The position numbers and the translations under genes are program-made. A stretch of DNA of 64,000 bases from Streptomyces kaniharaensis. Lineage in GTDB: Bacteria; Actinomycetota; Actinomycetes; Streptomycetales; Streptomycetaceae. Shown in pieces: positions 50,016 through 58,745 of this stretch. A model generated the notes under the pieces. That model did not search any database. It had not been told where the DNA came from and worked only from the letters and a program-made list of their open reading frames with translations. The DNA is taken from NCBI RefSeq assembly GCF_009569385.1, contig NZ_WBOF01000002.1, forward strand, positions 1-64,000. Reading direction: 5' to 3'. The number at the start of each line of letters is the position of its first letter. The first letter of the stretch is position 1.

Positions 50016-50171
50016 TCCCCCGATGTGACGTTCCGTTGGCGCGGCTCGTCCGTTCGCTGGCCAACCATCAGGTGTGACCGACAGGCCGGGGTTTCTGCAC
50101 GATTCCCCCTCGCCGCACTGTGGACAAGCGTCGCAAGAGCGCCTGTCACGGCCCTATCACCCGGCAAAGAT
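49894..50171. repeat. Direct repeat of protease promoter and leader, copy 2
   Basis: The version attached to the full protease gene; see 44896-45173. It ends about 120 bp before the truncated 3' end of the WYL regulator gene. Confidence 0.93.
50142..50159. promoter_or_regulatory. Heptamer pair, site 2 (protease)
   Basis: CCTGTCA at 50142 and CCTATCA at 50153 (period 11), about 130 bp upstream of the minus-strand protease start; read towards the gene it is TGATAGG then TGACAGG, followed by CGCTCTTGC. Confidence 0.5.
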
Positions 50172-50290
50172 CGTCTCCGGCCGTCCTGCTCCTGCGCCCG
50201 GACCAGGCGGGGCACTGCCCGAGTCCAGGGCGACGGTACGCCGCACGGAACTCGCCTACGACTACCTCGCCAAGCCGCAGGCGACCGGGG

Positions 50291-51010
50291 TCACGCTGAC
50301 CGGTGAGGCGGCCGTGGCGCGCTCGACCGTGCGGTCCAGAAGGCGCGCAGGTCGAAGGCGGTCGGGGGCCGGAAGTCGTGCAGGCTCGGTGCGGCCGCGT
50401 GGATCCAGGACGCCGGCAGGACGCCGGGTTCGTCGCCCGGGATCGGGGCCGCCACGAGGTGCCAGGCGCCCGCGTCGAGGACCATCCCGTACGGGGACAG
50501 CGACCGGATCTCGTCCGCGTCGGCTCCGGGTGCACGGAGGCGGACTTCGACCGCCTGCTCGTCCTTCACCGCCTGGGCTAGAAGCGGGAGTTGCCCGGTG
50601 TCCGCAGCCGCGGGGTGCCAGGAGTCGTCGGCGATCAGGAATCGGGCGCCGATGCGTGCCGCGTGGTCGCCCACCGCGGCGGGCAGCGCGGCGGCGATCT
50701 TGAGCTGGGCGGACGCGGCGTAGGAGGCCAGTCCGAGGTCCGCGGCGGGGCCGGGCAGCGCCAGCAGGAAGAGCGTCTCGGCCTCGCACGGGGTCAGGCC
50801 GGTCAGCCGGGTGCGGTAGCCGTCCAGGAGACGGTAGCCGCCTTCTCGTCCGCCCTCGCCGTAGACCGGCACTCCCGAGGCGGAGAGCGCCTCGATGTCC
50901 CGGTAGACCGTCCTGACGGACACCTCCAGCTCCTCGGCCAGCGCGGCCGCGGTCATCAGGCCGCGGCTCTGCAACAGCAGCACGGTCGACAGCAGTCGGC
51001 TCGCCCGCAC
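50291..51010 (-). CDS. WYL-domain (YafY-type) regulator, C-terminally short
   Basis: About 239 residues. HTH: MTAAALAEELEVSVRTVYRD followed by IEALSASGVPVYGEGGREGG; WYL core: VRLRAPGADADEIRSLSPYG then VLDAGAWHLVAAPI, here with PYG-LDAGAWHLVA in place of the WYL triplet. Family members have about 310-330 residues, but this one ends RAFWTARSSAPRPPHRSA, so roughly 80 residues (WCX extension) are missing, perhaps lost when the neighbouring repeat recombined. GTG 51010 has GGGGGAACGGGGG upstream; a GTG at 51043 is possible but lies in the operator. Probably represses itself and the divergent gene. Confidence 0.8.
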   Translation of the reverse strand: MRASRLLSTVLLLQSRGLMTAAALAEELEVSVRTVYRDIEALSASGVPVYGEGGREGGYRLLDGYRTRLTGLTPCEAETLFLLALPGPAADLGLASYAASAQLKIAAALPAAVGDHAARIGARFLIADDSWHPAAADTGQLPLLAQAVKDEQAVEVRLRAPGADADEIRSLSPYGMVLDAGAWHLVAAPIPGDEPGVLPASWIHAAAPSLHDFRPPTAFDLRAFWTARSSAPRPPHRSA

Positions 51011-51035
51011 GGCAAGCGCCCCCGTTCCCCCAACG

Positions 51036-51054
51036 ACTGACACAGGATGTCAGT
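51036..51054. promoter_or_regulatory. WYL regulator operator (inverted repeat)
   Basis: ACTGACA-CAGGA-TGTCAGT, a perfect 7-bp dyad between the divergent WYL regulator and the 158-residue gene. As I recall, TGACA-type dyads are typical of YafY-family operators in Streptomyces. Confidence 0.7.
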
Positions 51055-51076
51055 CGGTCCCTCGTACGTTCCCTGC

Positions 51077-51553
51077 ATGGCATTCCACCACAAGCACGTC
51101 CGGGCACTGCCGCCCGTCGGGATCGGCGCCTGGCAGCTCAAGCCCTACCACGTCACCCGTGACGCCGACCGTCCACTGGCCGCCCCGCTCGTCGATGCGG
51201 CCTACGCCACCGCCGCGACGATGCTGCCCGACCCCGACGACGAGATGCCGCCCGCCGGCTGGTTGGTGCTCCACGAGGGCATGGGCGCCCTCTACCTCTG
51301 CGTGTACACCTGGGTCTGGGGCAACGTCGTCCACGCCCGTACTGCCGCGGCCGGCGAACCCTACCTCGGCTGCCCGGACGACGACCTCACCCACTGGACC
51401 GTCAACACCACCCCGTACGCCGGCTGCGTCTGGGAACTGCCGACCATGGAACACGAACGCCGCGCCTGGGTCCGCCACCTCCTCACCCCGGACACCCCGG
51501 ACCTGACGGCCTACCTCACCGACCGCCTCCCCGACGGCCCCGTCGGCACCTGA
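51077..51553 (+). CDS. Conserved hypothetical protein, divergent from the WYL regulator
   Basis: A 158-residue soluble protein rich in Trp and Tyr (GIGAWQLKPYHVTRDADRPL, MGALYLCVYTWVWGNVVHAR, YAGCVWELPTMEHERRAWVR). No known catalytic motif; I recognise similar genes beside YafY-type regulators in Streptomyces but no function. ATG 51077 lies 22 bp beyond the operator, so direct repression by the WYL protein is likely. Confidence 0.75.
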   Translation: MAFHHKHVRALPPVGIGAWQLKPYHVTRDADRPLAAPLVDAAYATAATMLPDPDDEMPPAGWLVLHEGMGALYLCVYTWVWGNVVHARTAAAGEPYLGCPDDDLTHWTVNTTPYAGCVWELPTMEHERRAWVRHLLTPDTPDLTAYLTDRLPDGPVGT

Positions 51554-51730
51554 CGGAACGCTCCATCGGTACATCTCGGGCTGACGACGGCGCCTCCGTC
51601 GAAGGCCGCTCCAGCTCCAGCCGCGCATGGACTCGGCGAACTGCCTCAATGGCGGCCCCCTGCCAGGGTGCCGAGGTGCGTCTCCACGGCTGCTACGGCG
51701 GGCCCGAGGAGAACGTCGATCTTCGGCCCG

Positions 51731-51748
51731 TGACAGGGCCGTGATAGG
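51731..51748. promoter_or_regulatory. Heptamer pair, site 3 (lectin)
   Basis: TGACAGG at 51731 and TGATAGG at 51742 (period 11) on the plus strand, 100 bp before the lectin gene. Flanking GATCTTCGG and a downstream CAGGCGCTCTTGC (51780) also match the protease promoter copies. Confidence 0.5.
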
Positions 51749-51847
51749 TGCCTCGGACATGCTCCCCCTGGCATCGCGTCAGGCGCTCTTGCCCGCCGAT
51801 CTACGCGCGATGACCCGTACGTCGCACTCACCAGGGGGAAAACACCC

Positions 51848-52378
51848 ATGTCCATCCGTCGCAAGATCGCCGCAGCCGCCGGAACGGCAGCGCTGGCCAG
51901 CGCCCTCAGCTTCACCGCGACTCCCGCCCAGGCCGCCGGGAACCTCTACACCATCCCCGCCTACGGTGTCGCCATCCACTTCAGCAACGGCTACTGCCTC
52001 GACGTCCCCAACGCCGATGCGTACGGCCAGCAGATCGTCCAGCAGTGGTGGTGCAACGACACCGATGCCCAACGCTGGAACATCATCCCCGTGGACAGCA
52101 CGCACTTCCAGATCCAGAGCATCCTCGAGAAGGGCAAGTACTGCCTCAACAACTACGAGGGCGGAGACGTCACCGGCAACTACATCCGCCTCTACGACTG
52201 CGGCACCGGCAGCGACCGCGTGTTCAACTTCGTCTACAAGGGCATCGGCTGGCAGCTCCAGCCGAAGTCCGCGTCGGTGAACTGCGTGAACATGTGGGGC
52301 GGTGACCAGCGGGGCAACGAGGCCCGTCTCTACCCCTGCGCCTCGGTCAGCAACGAGAACGTCTGGTGGCGTTACTGA
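51848..52378 (+). CDS. Secreted ricin-type (beta-trefoil) lectin-like protein
   Basis: A 176-residue exported protein: signal peptide residues 1-29 ending TPAQA, then one beta-trefoil domain with QxW-like repeats (YGQQIVQQWWCNDTDAQRWN, FQIQSILEKGKYCLNNYEGG, YDCGTGSDRVFNFVYKGIGW) and paired cysteines. Such domains bind galactose- or xylan-like sugars. No enzyme domain is attached. ATG 51848 follows an AGGGGGAAAA ribosome site. Its promoter shares an element with the lipoprotein protease gene, so the two may be co-regulated. Confidence 0.85.
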   Translation: MSIRRKIAAAAGTAALASALSFTATPAQAAGNLYTIPAYGVAIHFSNGYCLDVPNADAYGQQIVQQWWCNDTDAQRWNIIPVDSTHFQIQSILEKGKYCLNNYEGGDVTGNYIRLYDCGTGSDRVFNFVYKGIGWQLQPKSASVNCVNMWGGDQRGNEARLYPCASVSNENVWWRY

Positions 52379-52758
52379 TCGCATCGCACCAGCAGCGCAG
52401 CCCGCCCCGCGCCGACCGCGTGGGGCGCGGCTGCGCCGTGCCTTCGCGAGCATCGCCGCAACCCCCAGGTGAGTCCGCTATGAGTCCACAGACTCTCCGC
52501 ATGAGATGACTTCCGACTGTCGGATGATCATCTGTACTCATCAGCTGGAGATTTGCGGTAGTTTGTGGCGCCGCAGCGCGGTGGCCCACCCACACGGGCG
52601 GCATCCGCCCCCGTGGAACGGCCCGAATCCCTCCTGCAGGCTTGCAGGCTCATGCAGGGACCGCTGCTGATCACTGCGGCGGGGGCCTCGGCGAGCATCA
52701 TGACCGGGCTCCGGCACGGCAGTTGTACCATGATCCAACTCAAGGGGGACACTTCTCC
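52379..52758. other. Intergenic region between the lectin and lipoprotein genes
   Basis: 380 bp without a recognised gene. GGATTTGCGG-type and GTAGTTTGTG sequence near 52550 could be part of a promoter for the lipoprotein gene, but no clear boxes are seen. Confidence 0.35.
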
Positions 52759-53550
52759 ATGCGTGCTTCGCACAAGCGCTTCCTCGTGACGGCTATTCTG
52801 CCGATCGCTCTCCTCGGGTCCATGGCCGCCCAGTGCGGCCCCAACAACCCCGAGCCGAGCGACACCGGGACCGCCACGGCCGCACCGACCGCCACGGCCG
52901 CTCCGACGGGCAAGCCGGCACCGACCGGCACGGCCGCACCGACCGCTACGGCTGCTCCGACGGGCAAGCCGGGTCCGGCGAAGAGCCTGTCGGCCGATGA
53001 GCTCACCAAGGCCCTGCTCTCCAAGGCCGACGTGCCGGGCGCCACCGACGCGAAAACCGGCCCGGCCGGCGGTGACAGCAAGACGGTCGCGGACAACGCC
53101 GCCTGTCAGCCCGTGCTCGACCTGATGGACGGGATGAACGCCGCGACGAAGCCGACCGCGGGCGTGGAGGGCTTCTACAAGACCGGTTCGGGCGCCGGGG
53201 TCGTGATCCACCTCGACCAGTTCGGTGCCGGCCAGGGTGACAAGGCCTTCTCGTCCGCCGCGGCCGCGCTCGGGTCGTGCTCCAGCATCCCCGGCTCCGT
53301 CCCCGGGAACGGCAACGAGAAGATCACGATGTCCGTGTCGAAGCTGAGCTACTCGACGCTCGGCGACGCGACCCTGACCTTCAAGGTGGCCTTCACCGGC
53401 GAGGAGTCGGCCGAGTACTCCTACGTCTTCGTCCGGAGCGGCGACGTCGTGATCGGCATCAGCAACCTGGCGAAGGCATCCGTGCCGCAGCCGGACCAGG
53501 CTCTGGTCAAGAAGCAGCTTGACCAGGTGAAGGCCGCCCAGCAGCACTGA
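52759..53550 (+). CDS. Putative lipoprotein with Thr/Pro repeat linker
   Basis: A 263-residue protein. Lipobox IALLGSMAAQC (Cys27) indicates lipid anchoring. A Thr/Ala/Pro linker with two PTATAAPTGKP-type repeats (residues 38-75) is followed by a 185-residue domain (LSADELTKALLSKADVPGAT, GVEGFYKTGSGAGVVIHLDQ, YSTLGDATLTFKVAFTGEES), resembling surface lipoproteins of the PknH-sensor or LpqN type only in general layout. Function unknown. ATG 52759 has AAGGGGGAC upstream; a terminator hairpin follows at 53560. Confidence 0.8.
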   Translation: MRASHKRFLVTAILPIALLGSMAAQCGPNNPEPSDTGTATAAPTATAAPTGKPAPTGTAAPTATAAPTGKPGPAKSLSADELTKALLSKADVPGATDAKTGPAGGDSKTVADNAACQPVLDLMDGMNAATKPTAGVEGFYKTGSGAGVVIHLDQFGAGQGDKAFSSAAAALGSCSSIPGSVPGNGNEKITMSVSKLSYSTLGDATLTFKVAFTGEESAEYSYVFVRSGDVVIGISNLAKASVPQPDQALVKKQLDQVKAAQQH

Positions 53551-53559
53551 GCCACCAGC

Positions 53560-53608
53560 GCGGACGGTGAAGCCCCTGGGGCGCGAGCTCCAGGGGTTCG
53601 CGGTCCGC
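53560..53608. terminator. Terminator of the lipoprotein gene
   Basis: Outer GCGGAC/GTCCGC and inner AGCCCCTGG/CCAGGGGTT pair around a 10-nt loop, 10 bp after the stop. Confidence 0.7.
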
Positions 53609-53725
53609 TTCCCGCACTCGGCGGCATCCGGAAGAACCCGTGCTCAACAAGCACGCAATCAGTGCCCGCCGAGGGCTTCCGGTGCCGGCGGGGCCGGCAG
53701 ACGTTGCCGTCTGTCTCTCGCACCA

Positions 53726-53752
53726 CCCGGTGTCGCCGTTCTCGACACCGGG
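53726..53752. promoter_or_regulatory. Inverted repeat upstream of the protease gene
   Basis: CCCGGTGTCG-CCGTTCT-CGACACCGGG, 28 bp before the start codon. It may be an operator or an mRNA leader hairpin. Confidence 0.45.
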
Positions 53753-53780
53753 CAGCACACAGGGGGAACTGAAAAAGTAC

Positions 53781-55160
53781 ATGTCATCGACTCACAAGGC
53801 CCGGCGCACCCTCCGGGCCGCAATCAGCGCGTCCACGCTCGTCCTCACCCTGCTCGCCACCTCGGCCTGCGGGCCGGACAACAGCGCGAGTGACGCCGCG
53901 ACCACCGGACCGGCTAAGAACGGCATCAACCTCGGGTTGCCCGCCAACCTCGCCGACCTGAAGAAGTGGAGCTTCGAGGACTGGGAGAAGTGGGCCAACG
54001 ACTACGCCCTCCCGGCCGTCACCAAGGGTTACTGGACCCTGGAGAACATCCTTGAGGCCAAGCCGGCGGATCCCGTCGTACCGCCGAGCCCGCAGCCGAC
54101 GAACACCCAGGCGCCCGCTCCGCAGCCCACGGCCACCCAGAACCAGCCCACCCAGGCTCCGGCGCCCCAGCCGACGAACACCCAGGCGCCGGCCCCGCAG
54201 CCAACCAAGACCCAGGCGCCCGCTCCGCAGCCCACGGCCACCCAGAACCAGCCCACCCAGGCTCCGGCGCCCCAGCCGACGAACACCCAGGCGCCGGCCC
54301 CGCAGCCCACCCAGGCCCCTGGCGACAACGGCAACGACCCGGTGCCCAACACCATCAACGCGCAGCCCGTGCCGCACCCGTACGCCAAGAACATGGCCGT
54401 CAACGGCAAGTTCCTCTACTCCGACCCCGGCGACCCGAAGCCCAAGCCCGGTGAGTCGTACAAGCACTCGTGCTCCGGAACCGTGGTCGCCGACCCGGCT
54501 CACCCCGGCAAGAGCAACCTGGTGTGGACCGCCGCCCACTGCGTCCACCAGGGCAAGGGCGGCACGACCTACGGCAACATCACCTTCTTCCCCGGCTTCA
54601 ACACCAGCGGCGCTTTCAGCAACGGCAAGAACGCGGACGTGTCGCAGGTCGCACCGTACGGCGTGTGGGACGCGGTGAACTACGTCACCTCCCCGATCTG
54701 GAAGGTCGAGGGCGACCCCCACCTGGGCACCAAGGCCTCCCAGGCTGACTACGCGATCGTCCGGGTCAAGCCCGAGAACGACACCGGGAAGTCCCTGGAG
54801 GAGGCGGTCGGTGGCTCGGTGCCCGTCTGGTTCAACGCCCCTCGCGACCAGCTGATGGTCACCGCCCACGGCTACCCGTCCAACCCGCCGTTCGACGGCC
54901 GGGAGATGGAGGAGTGCGCGGGCGGCAAGCCGGTCCGCCAGACGATCGACCCGGCCCAGCCGCCGATGCTCATCATCGGGTGCACCATGACCGGCGGTTC
55001 CAGTGGCGGCGGATGGACGGTCGTCAAGGACGGCAAGCCCACCCTGGTCAGTAACGTCTCTCTCGTCTACTGGCCGGACGCGCCGAAGAAGACCTCCTCC
55101 GGCCCGTACCTCGACGACGTAGCCGCCAACCTGTACAACTTCATCTCCAAGAAGGGCTGA
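53781..55160 (+). CDS. Trypsin-like serine protease lipoprotein
   Basis: A 459-residue surface protein. Signal and lipobox VLTLLATSAC, then a conserved block (LPANLADLKKWSFEDWEKWA, LPAVTKGYWTLENIL) shared with the frameshifted paralogue, a Pro/Thr/Gln linker of repeated PTNTQAPAPQPT units (residues 100-190), and an S1-type protease domain: His in LVWTAAHCVHQG, Asp in ADYAIVRVKPENDT, Ser in MTGGSSGGGWTV. Presumably cleaves extracellular proteins while anchored to the membrane. The start at 53781 has AGGGGGAACTG upstream. A strong terminator follows. Confidence 0.9.
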   Translation: MSSTHKARRTLRAAISASTLVLTLLATSACGPDNSASDAATTGPAKNGINLGLPANLADLKKWSFEDWEKWANDYALPAVTKGYWTLENILEAKPADPVVPPSPQPTNTQAPAPQPTATQNQPTQAPAPQPTNTQAPAPQPTKTQAPAPQPTATQNQPTQAPAPQPTNTQAPAPQPTQAPGDNGNDPVPNTINAQPVPHPYAKNMAVNGKFLYSDPGDPKPKPGESYKHSCSGTVVADPAHPGKSNLVWTAAHCVHQGKGGTTYGNITFFPGFNTSGAFSNGKNADVSQVAPYGVWDAVNYVTSPIWKVEGDPHLGTKASQADYAIVRVKPENDTGKSLEEAVGGSVPVWFNAPRDQLMVTAHGYPSNPPFDGREMEECAGGKPVRQTIDPAQPPMLIIGCTMTGGSSGGGWTVVKDGKPTLVSNVSLVYWPDAPKKTSSGPYLDDVAANLYNFISKKG

Positions 55161-55176
55161 CGCGGTACGCCCCGCG

Positions 55177-55211
55177 AACCGGCCCCACCGCACCGTGCGG
55201 TGGGGCCGGTT
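55177..55211. terminator. Strong terminator of the protease gene
   Basis: AACCGGCCCCACCGCA and its perfect complement flank a 3-nt loop, followed by CTTCG, 16 bp after the stop. Confidence 0.85.
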
Positions 55212-55534
55212 CTTCGTCACGCTCGCACGGCGACTTCACCTCGGGCCCATCGGGAGCCGTACCGGTCAGGTCCAGGCGGGCGTGTACTGCAGCTCACTAC
55301 CGCCGGACGGGCGCGCCCGCTACACGGCGGCGCGGCATCGTCGCGGCGGTTCAACGGCTCTTCCCAGCGGCGTAGCTCAGGCGACCAGGAGGATTCAGGC
55401 GGCGAGCGAGACGGCTGCCGCCCACCCGAACACGGCCGCCGTACGGCCACACTCGGACCCACGGGCGCGCTGGAACGCGGCGATCAGCGTGCGATCGCGG
55501 CGACCGGCACGAACAGGCAGGGCAGGAACCAGAG

Positions 55535-55714
55535 TCAGTCGCCGAACCCCAGGACCGCGAAGAAGGTCAGGAGGATCAGCGGCACCCACACGGCAGCGAC
55601 CGCGAAGCCGGCTGCGGCACAGGCGACCCGGAACCGATCCCGCCGAGGGAAGAAGACCGGCACGGCGACGGCGCTGGCCACCCAGTGGTGGTCAGCGCCG
55701 TCGGTCCCGCCCGG
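55535..55714 (-). pseudogene. Small membrane-protein remnant
   Basis: Between an upstream stop and TGA 55535-55537 the minus strand reads HHWVASAVAVPVFFPRRDRF, VACAAAGFAVAAVWVPLILL and TFFAVLGFGD, one or two hydrophobic helices. No good start codon is seen, so it is a remnant or a very small protein starting at GTG. From 55212 to 55534 I see no gene. Confidence 0.4.
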
Positions 55715-55758
55715 TCAGACGGTGCGCTGGGTGTCCAGGAGCACGGCCTGCTGCTCGG

Positions 55759-56721
55759 TCAGAATTGGCTGCTACGCGCCCGGAGACGGACGGGCGAGGC
55801 CTGCTCGGTGCCGCGCAGTGCGAAGGCGGCGGTGCGGGTGCGCTCCAGCCAGCTCATGTCCTGGCGCAGCGTGGCGGGACGAGGTGGCGGGTGAGGTCGC
55901 GGACGGCCTGGTGGTCGTCGTCGGTGAGCGCGTGGAGGCCGACGCGGTCGGGGGTGGTGTAGAGGGGCTGGGCGGCGGTGCCGGCGAGGCGGCGGTGGGC
56001 GGTGTCGGTGGTCTGTCGGGCCTGGTGGGCGGCCTCGCGGGCGCGTTCGGCGACGTCCTGGCGGTGGCACTCACGGCGCAGCGCGGGGTCGTGGTCGGGG
56101 TCGTAGCGCTCGGCCCCGGTCTCGACAGTTTGGTCGCGCACGCGCTGCCACTCGGCACGGACATCGGCCGCGGTGGCGAAGGCGGTCTCGTCCCGGCGTC
56201 GGCGTACCGGTCGGCGGCGCGCTCGTCCTCACGGGCCCGGTGCAGGGCCTGTTGGAGGTCCTCCCGGGTCACTCCGGCCGCCCGGCGGCGGACCCGGCTG
56301 CGGATGCCGCCGAGCAGCCCGTGCTCCTGGTCGTCGTCCTCGTCCGGGGTGTGCTCGGGGTGGTGGGGGTGCTGGGCGAGGGCGGCGTGCAGCGTCGCGC
56401 CGGCCTCCCACGCCTCGGCGTGGACGACGGGCTCCGGCAGGGTGCCCGGCTGGGCGCTGAGGACGATCCGGCCGTCGACCAGGGCCACCAGCCGTCGACG
56501 TCCTTCTCGGTCCAGCCGCGGGCCAGGTCGGCGCCCTGGTGGAGGGTGCGGATGCCGTCGTGCCGGGTCCAGCGCAGCCACATCGAGCCGCGCACCGGCG
56601 GGGAGTCGAGGACCGGGCGGCCCAGGTCCCGGTCGGCGGGTGCGGGGCGGCTGCTGCACAGGGCCAGCTCCAGCCGGGGCGCGGCGGCGGGGTCCGGGTC
56701 GGGGCGGGTGGTGTCGGTCAT
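55759..56721 (-). pseudogene. Hypothetical protein downstream of the helicase, about three frameshifts
   Basis: Four minus-strand frames together give one protein of about 320 residues: MTDTTRPDPDPAAAPRLELA to ARGWTEKDVDGW; LVALVDGRIVLSAQPGTLPE to REDLQQALHRAREDERAADR; VETGAERYDPDHDPALRREC to ALTDDDHQAVRDLTRHL; and RQDMSWLERTRTAAFALRGT. Shifts fall near 56490, 56170 and 55880. The middle is a long charged helical region. It begins 98 bp after the helicase stop and was probably its operon partner. Family not recognised. Confidence 0.55.
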
Positions 56722-56819
56722 CGCGCGGTGCCTCCGGGAGTCGGGAACGAGGTGCGGGCGGCCGTCCCGGCCCGTGGTGGGCCGGGACGGCAGGGTGCGG
56801 ATGGCGGGTGCGGGGCGGG

Positions 56820-58745
56820 TCAGCCGGAGACGGTCTCGGCGTGACGGTGGAGGGCATCCAGGAGCGCGGTCTGGTGGTCGGTCAGCTTGCCAGCGGTGCG
56901 GGCCCCCGCCTGTTTGCGCAGCCAGGTGCCGGGGCGGAAGGTGGGGTCGTCGCCGAGGCCGGTGCGGTTGGCCGGGCCGTCCAGGGTGCCGCCAGCGGCG
57001 AGGTAGGCGAGCAGGCGGCGGTAGGAGCGGTTCCAGTCCGGCTCGAGGCGCCACAGCTCGTCCAGCCCGTCGAGCTTCGCCACCTGGTCCTTGGTGAGGC
57101 CTGCGGCCTTGCGCTGGCGGCGCATCCACGCGCCGACCGCGTAGTCGTCGAGCTTCGCGGTCGCCGGGATCGCCAGGTGGCCGTGCTGGCGGTGGAACGC
57201 GGCGGCGTAGGCGTAGCCGCGTTCCCAGGCGTTGGCGTTCTTCGACCAGATCATGCCGAGCGCGTCCAGCTCCGAGACGCGGGCGGCATCGAGCAGGCCC
57301 TGGCCGTGGAGGTGGCGCTGGCGGGTGAGCCAGGAGATCAGCTCGGCGTGCTTCACCTTGTCGGTGGGGTCGAGGTGGCAGTGCTGAAGGTGGAAGACCG
57401 CCGCGACGGCGTGCATGCGCTGCCACTCGACCGCGCGCGGGTTGAACGCCCGCAGCTTCACGGTCTGCAGAATCTGCGCCGCGTGGTGCCGGGCATTGAT
57501 CTTCAGCCACTCGATCGGCGACTCCACCGGGGCCGACTGCTGCTCGTCCTCCCCGGCCTCCGCCGCCTCGCCCTCGGGGGCGACCGTGGTCGTGGTGGTG
57601 TGCGCGGTGCCCTGCGAGCGGCTGGCGCGCAGTTCGGTGATCCGGCCGACCACCCGGGCGTCGTGCGCCGCGAGCGCCCGCAGGACCCGCCAGATCGTGC
57701 GGAAGCTGGAGGCTTCGATCTCGGCGTCGGCCTCGGCCTTCACGGCCTCGCCGGCGTCGTGGACCTCGGCCGGGTGTGCGGTGGCGGTGTCGTCGCCGAC
57801 CTCCGGCGTCGGCAGGTAGACCGGGATGATGACCCAGGAGACCTTGCCCTCGCGGTAGGACTGGCGCAGCGCCCGCCCGACAGCCTGGACGATGTCGATC
57901 ACGCTCGACTTCGGGTCCGCGAAGCAGATGGCGTCCACGGCGGCAACGTCAATGCCCTCGGTCAGGAGGCGACTGTTGCACAGGATGCCGCACTCCTCGC
58001 CGTCCTCACCGGTGTGGGCCTTGAAGTCCGCGAACGCGGCCCGGCGGTCCTTGAGCCGGTCGGTGCCGGCCACCGCCTTCGCCCAGATCCGCTCCGGGCG
58101 CTCCGCGTCCTCCAGCAGCTCCGAGGCCTCCAGCAGAGTGCCCGCGAACTCCCGCGCCGCGGACACCCGGGAGTGGAACGTGATCACGCGGCGCAGGCCG
58201 AGGTCGGCGACCGCGCGCAGCACGGCCATCTGGAGGGCCAGGCGCAGCAGCTCCTCGTTGCTGCGCTGGGAGCGCAGGTCGGCGACGGCCGGAAGGTTGA
58301 GCAGCTCGCGCAAGTCCTCGTCGGTGACGACGGGCACGAGGACGCGGTAGTCGGCGAGGTAGCCGTGCTCGATGCCTTGTCCGAGGGTCCAGGTGAAGCA
58401 GGTCTTGCCGTAGATCTCCTCCGAGTCCATGGAGCAGAGGGCGGGCAGCTTCTCGGCGCCTTCGGTGTCGGCGAGGTCGGCCAGGCCGTCCTTCGCGCGC
58501 CGGTCGTCCGCGATCCGCGGGGTGGCGGTGAAGTACAGCCGGCGCTTCGCCGGGACCTGGGCGTCGTTGTGAACCGCGGCCCACGCCTTGCCCTCCGAAC
58601 CGGCCGTGCGGTGGGCCTCGTCGATCACCACCAGGTCCCACTGAGCCAGGCCCCAGCCCTGGTGGGCCTGGACGATGCGCTCCAGCGAGGCGTACGTGGC
58701 GTACACGGTGACCGGCTGGTTGTCGGGGGCGCCGTTGACCAGGTC
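56820..58745 (-). CDS. DEAD/DEAH-box helicase with helicase-associated repeats, N-terminally truncated
   Basis: About 640 residues of a superfamily 2 helicase. Present: motif II DLVVIDEAHRTAGSEGKAWA, motif III LYFTATPRI, motif V/VI region LLTEGIDVAAVDAICFADPK and VQAVGRALRQSYREG, then a C-terminal array of helicase-associated repeats (LQHCHLDPTDKVKHAELISW, RQHGHLAIPATAKLDDYAVG, LDGLDELWRLEPDWNRSYRR). Absent: the Walker A/Q-motif N-terminus. Sequence upstream of about 58745 is instead the antisense of a STAS-domain fragment. The open frame runs on to 58892 by chance. Without Walker A it should not hydrolyse ATP. Similar helicases are common on Streptomyces arms and plasmids; role unclear. Confidence 0.75.
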   Translation of the reverse strand, partial: DLVNGAPDNQPVTVYATYASLERIVQAHQGWGLAQWDLVVIDEAHRTAGSEGKAWAAVHNDAQVPAKRRLYFTATPRIADDRRAKDGLADLADTEGAEKLPALCSMDSEEIYGKTCFTWTLGQGIEHGYLADYRVLVPVVTDEDLRELLNLPAVADLRSQRSNEELLRLALQMAVLRAVADLGLRRVITFHSRVSAAREFAGTLLEASELLEDAERPERIWAKAVAGTDRLKDRRAAFADFKAHTGEDGEECGILCNSRLLTEGIDVAAVDAICFADPKSSVIDIVQAVGRALRQSYREGKVSWVIIPVYLPTPEVGDDTATAHPAEVHDAGEAVKAEADAEIEASSFRTIWRVLRALAAHDARVVGRITELRASRSQGTAHTTTTTVAPEGEAAEAGEDEQQSAPVESPIEWLKINARHHAAQILQTVKLRAFNPRAVEWQRMHAVAAVFHLQHCHLDPTDKVKHAELISWLTRQRHLHGQGLLDAARVSELDALGMIWSKNANAWERGYAYAAAFHRQHGHLAIPATAKLDDYAVGAWMRRQRKAAGLTKDQVAKLDGLDELWRLEPDWNRSYRRLLAYLAAGGTLDGPANRTGLGDDPTFRPGTWLRKQAGARTAGKLTDHQTALLDALHRHAETVSG

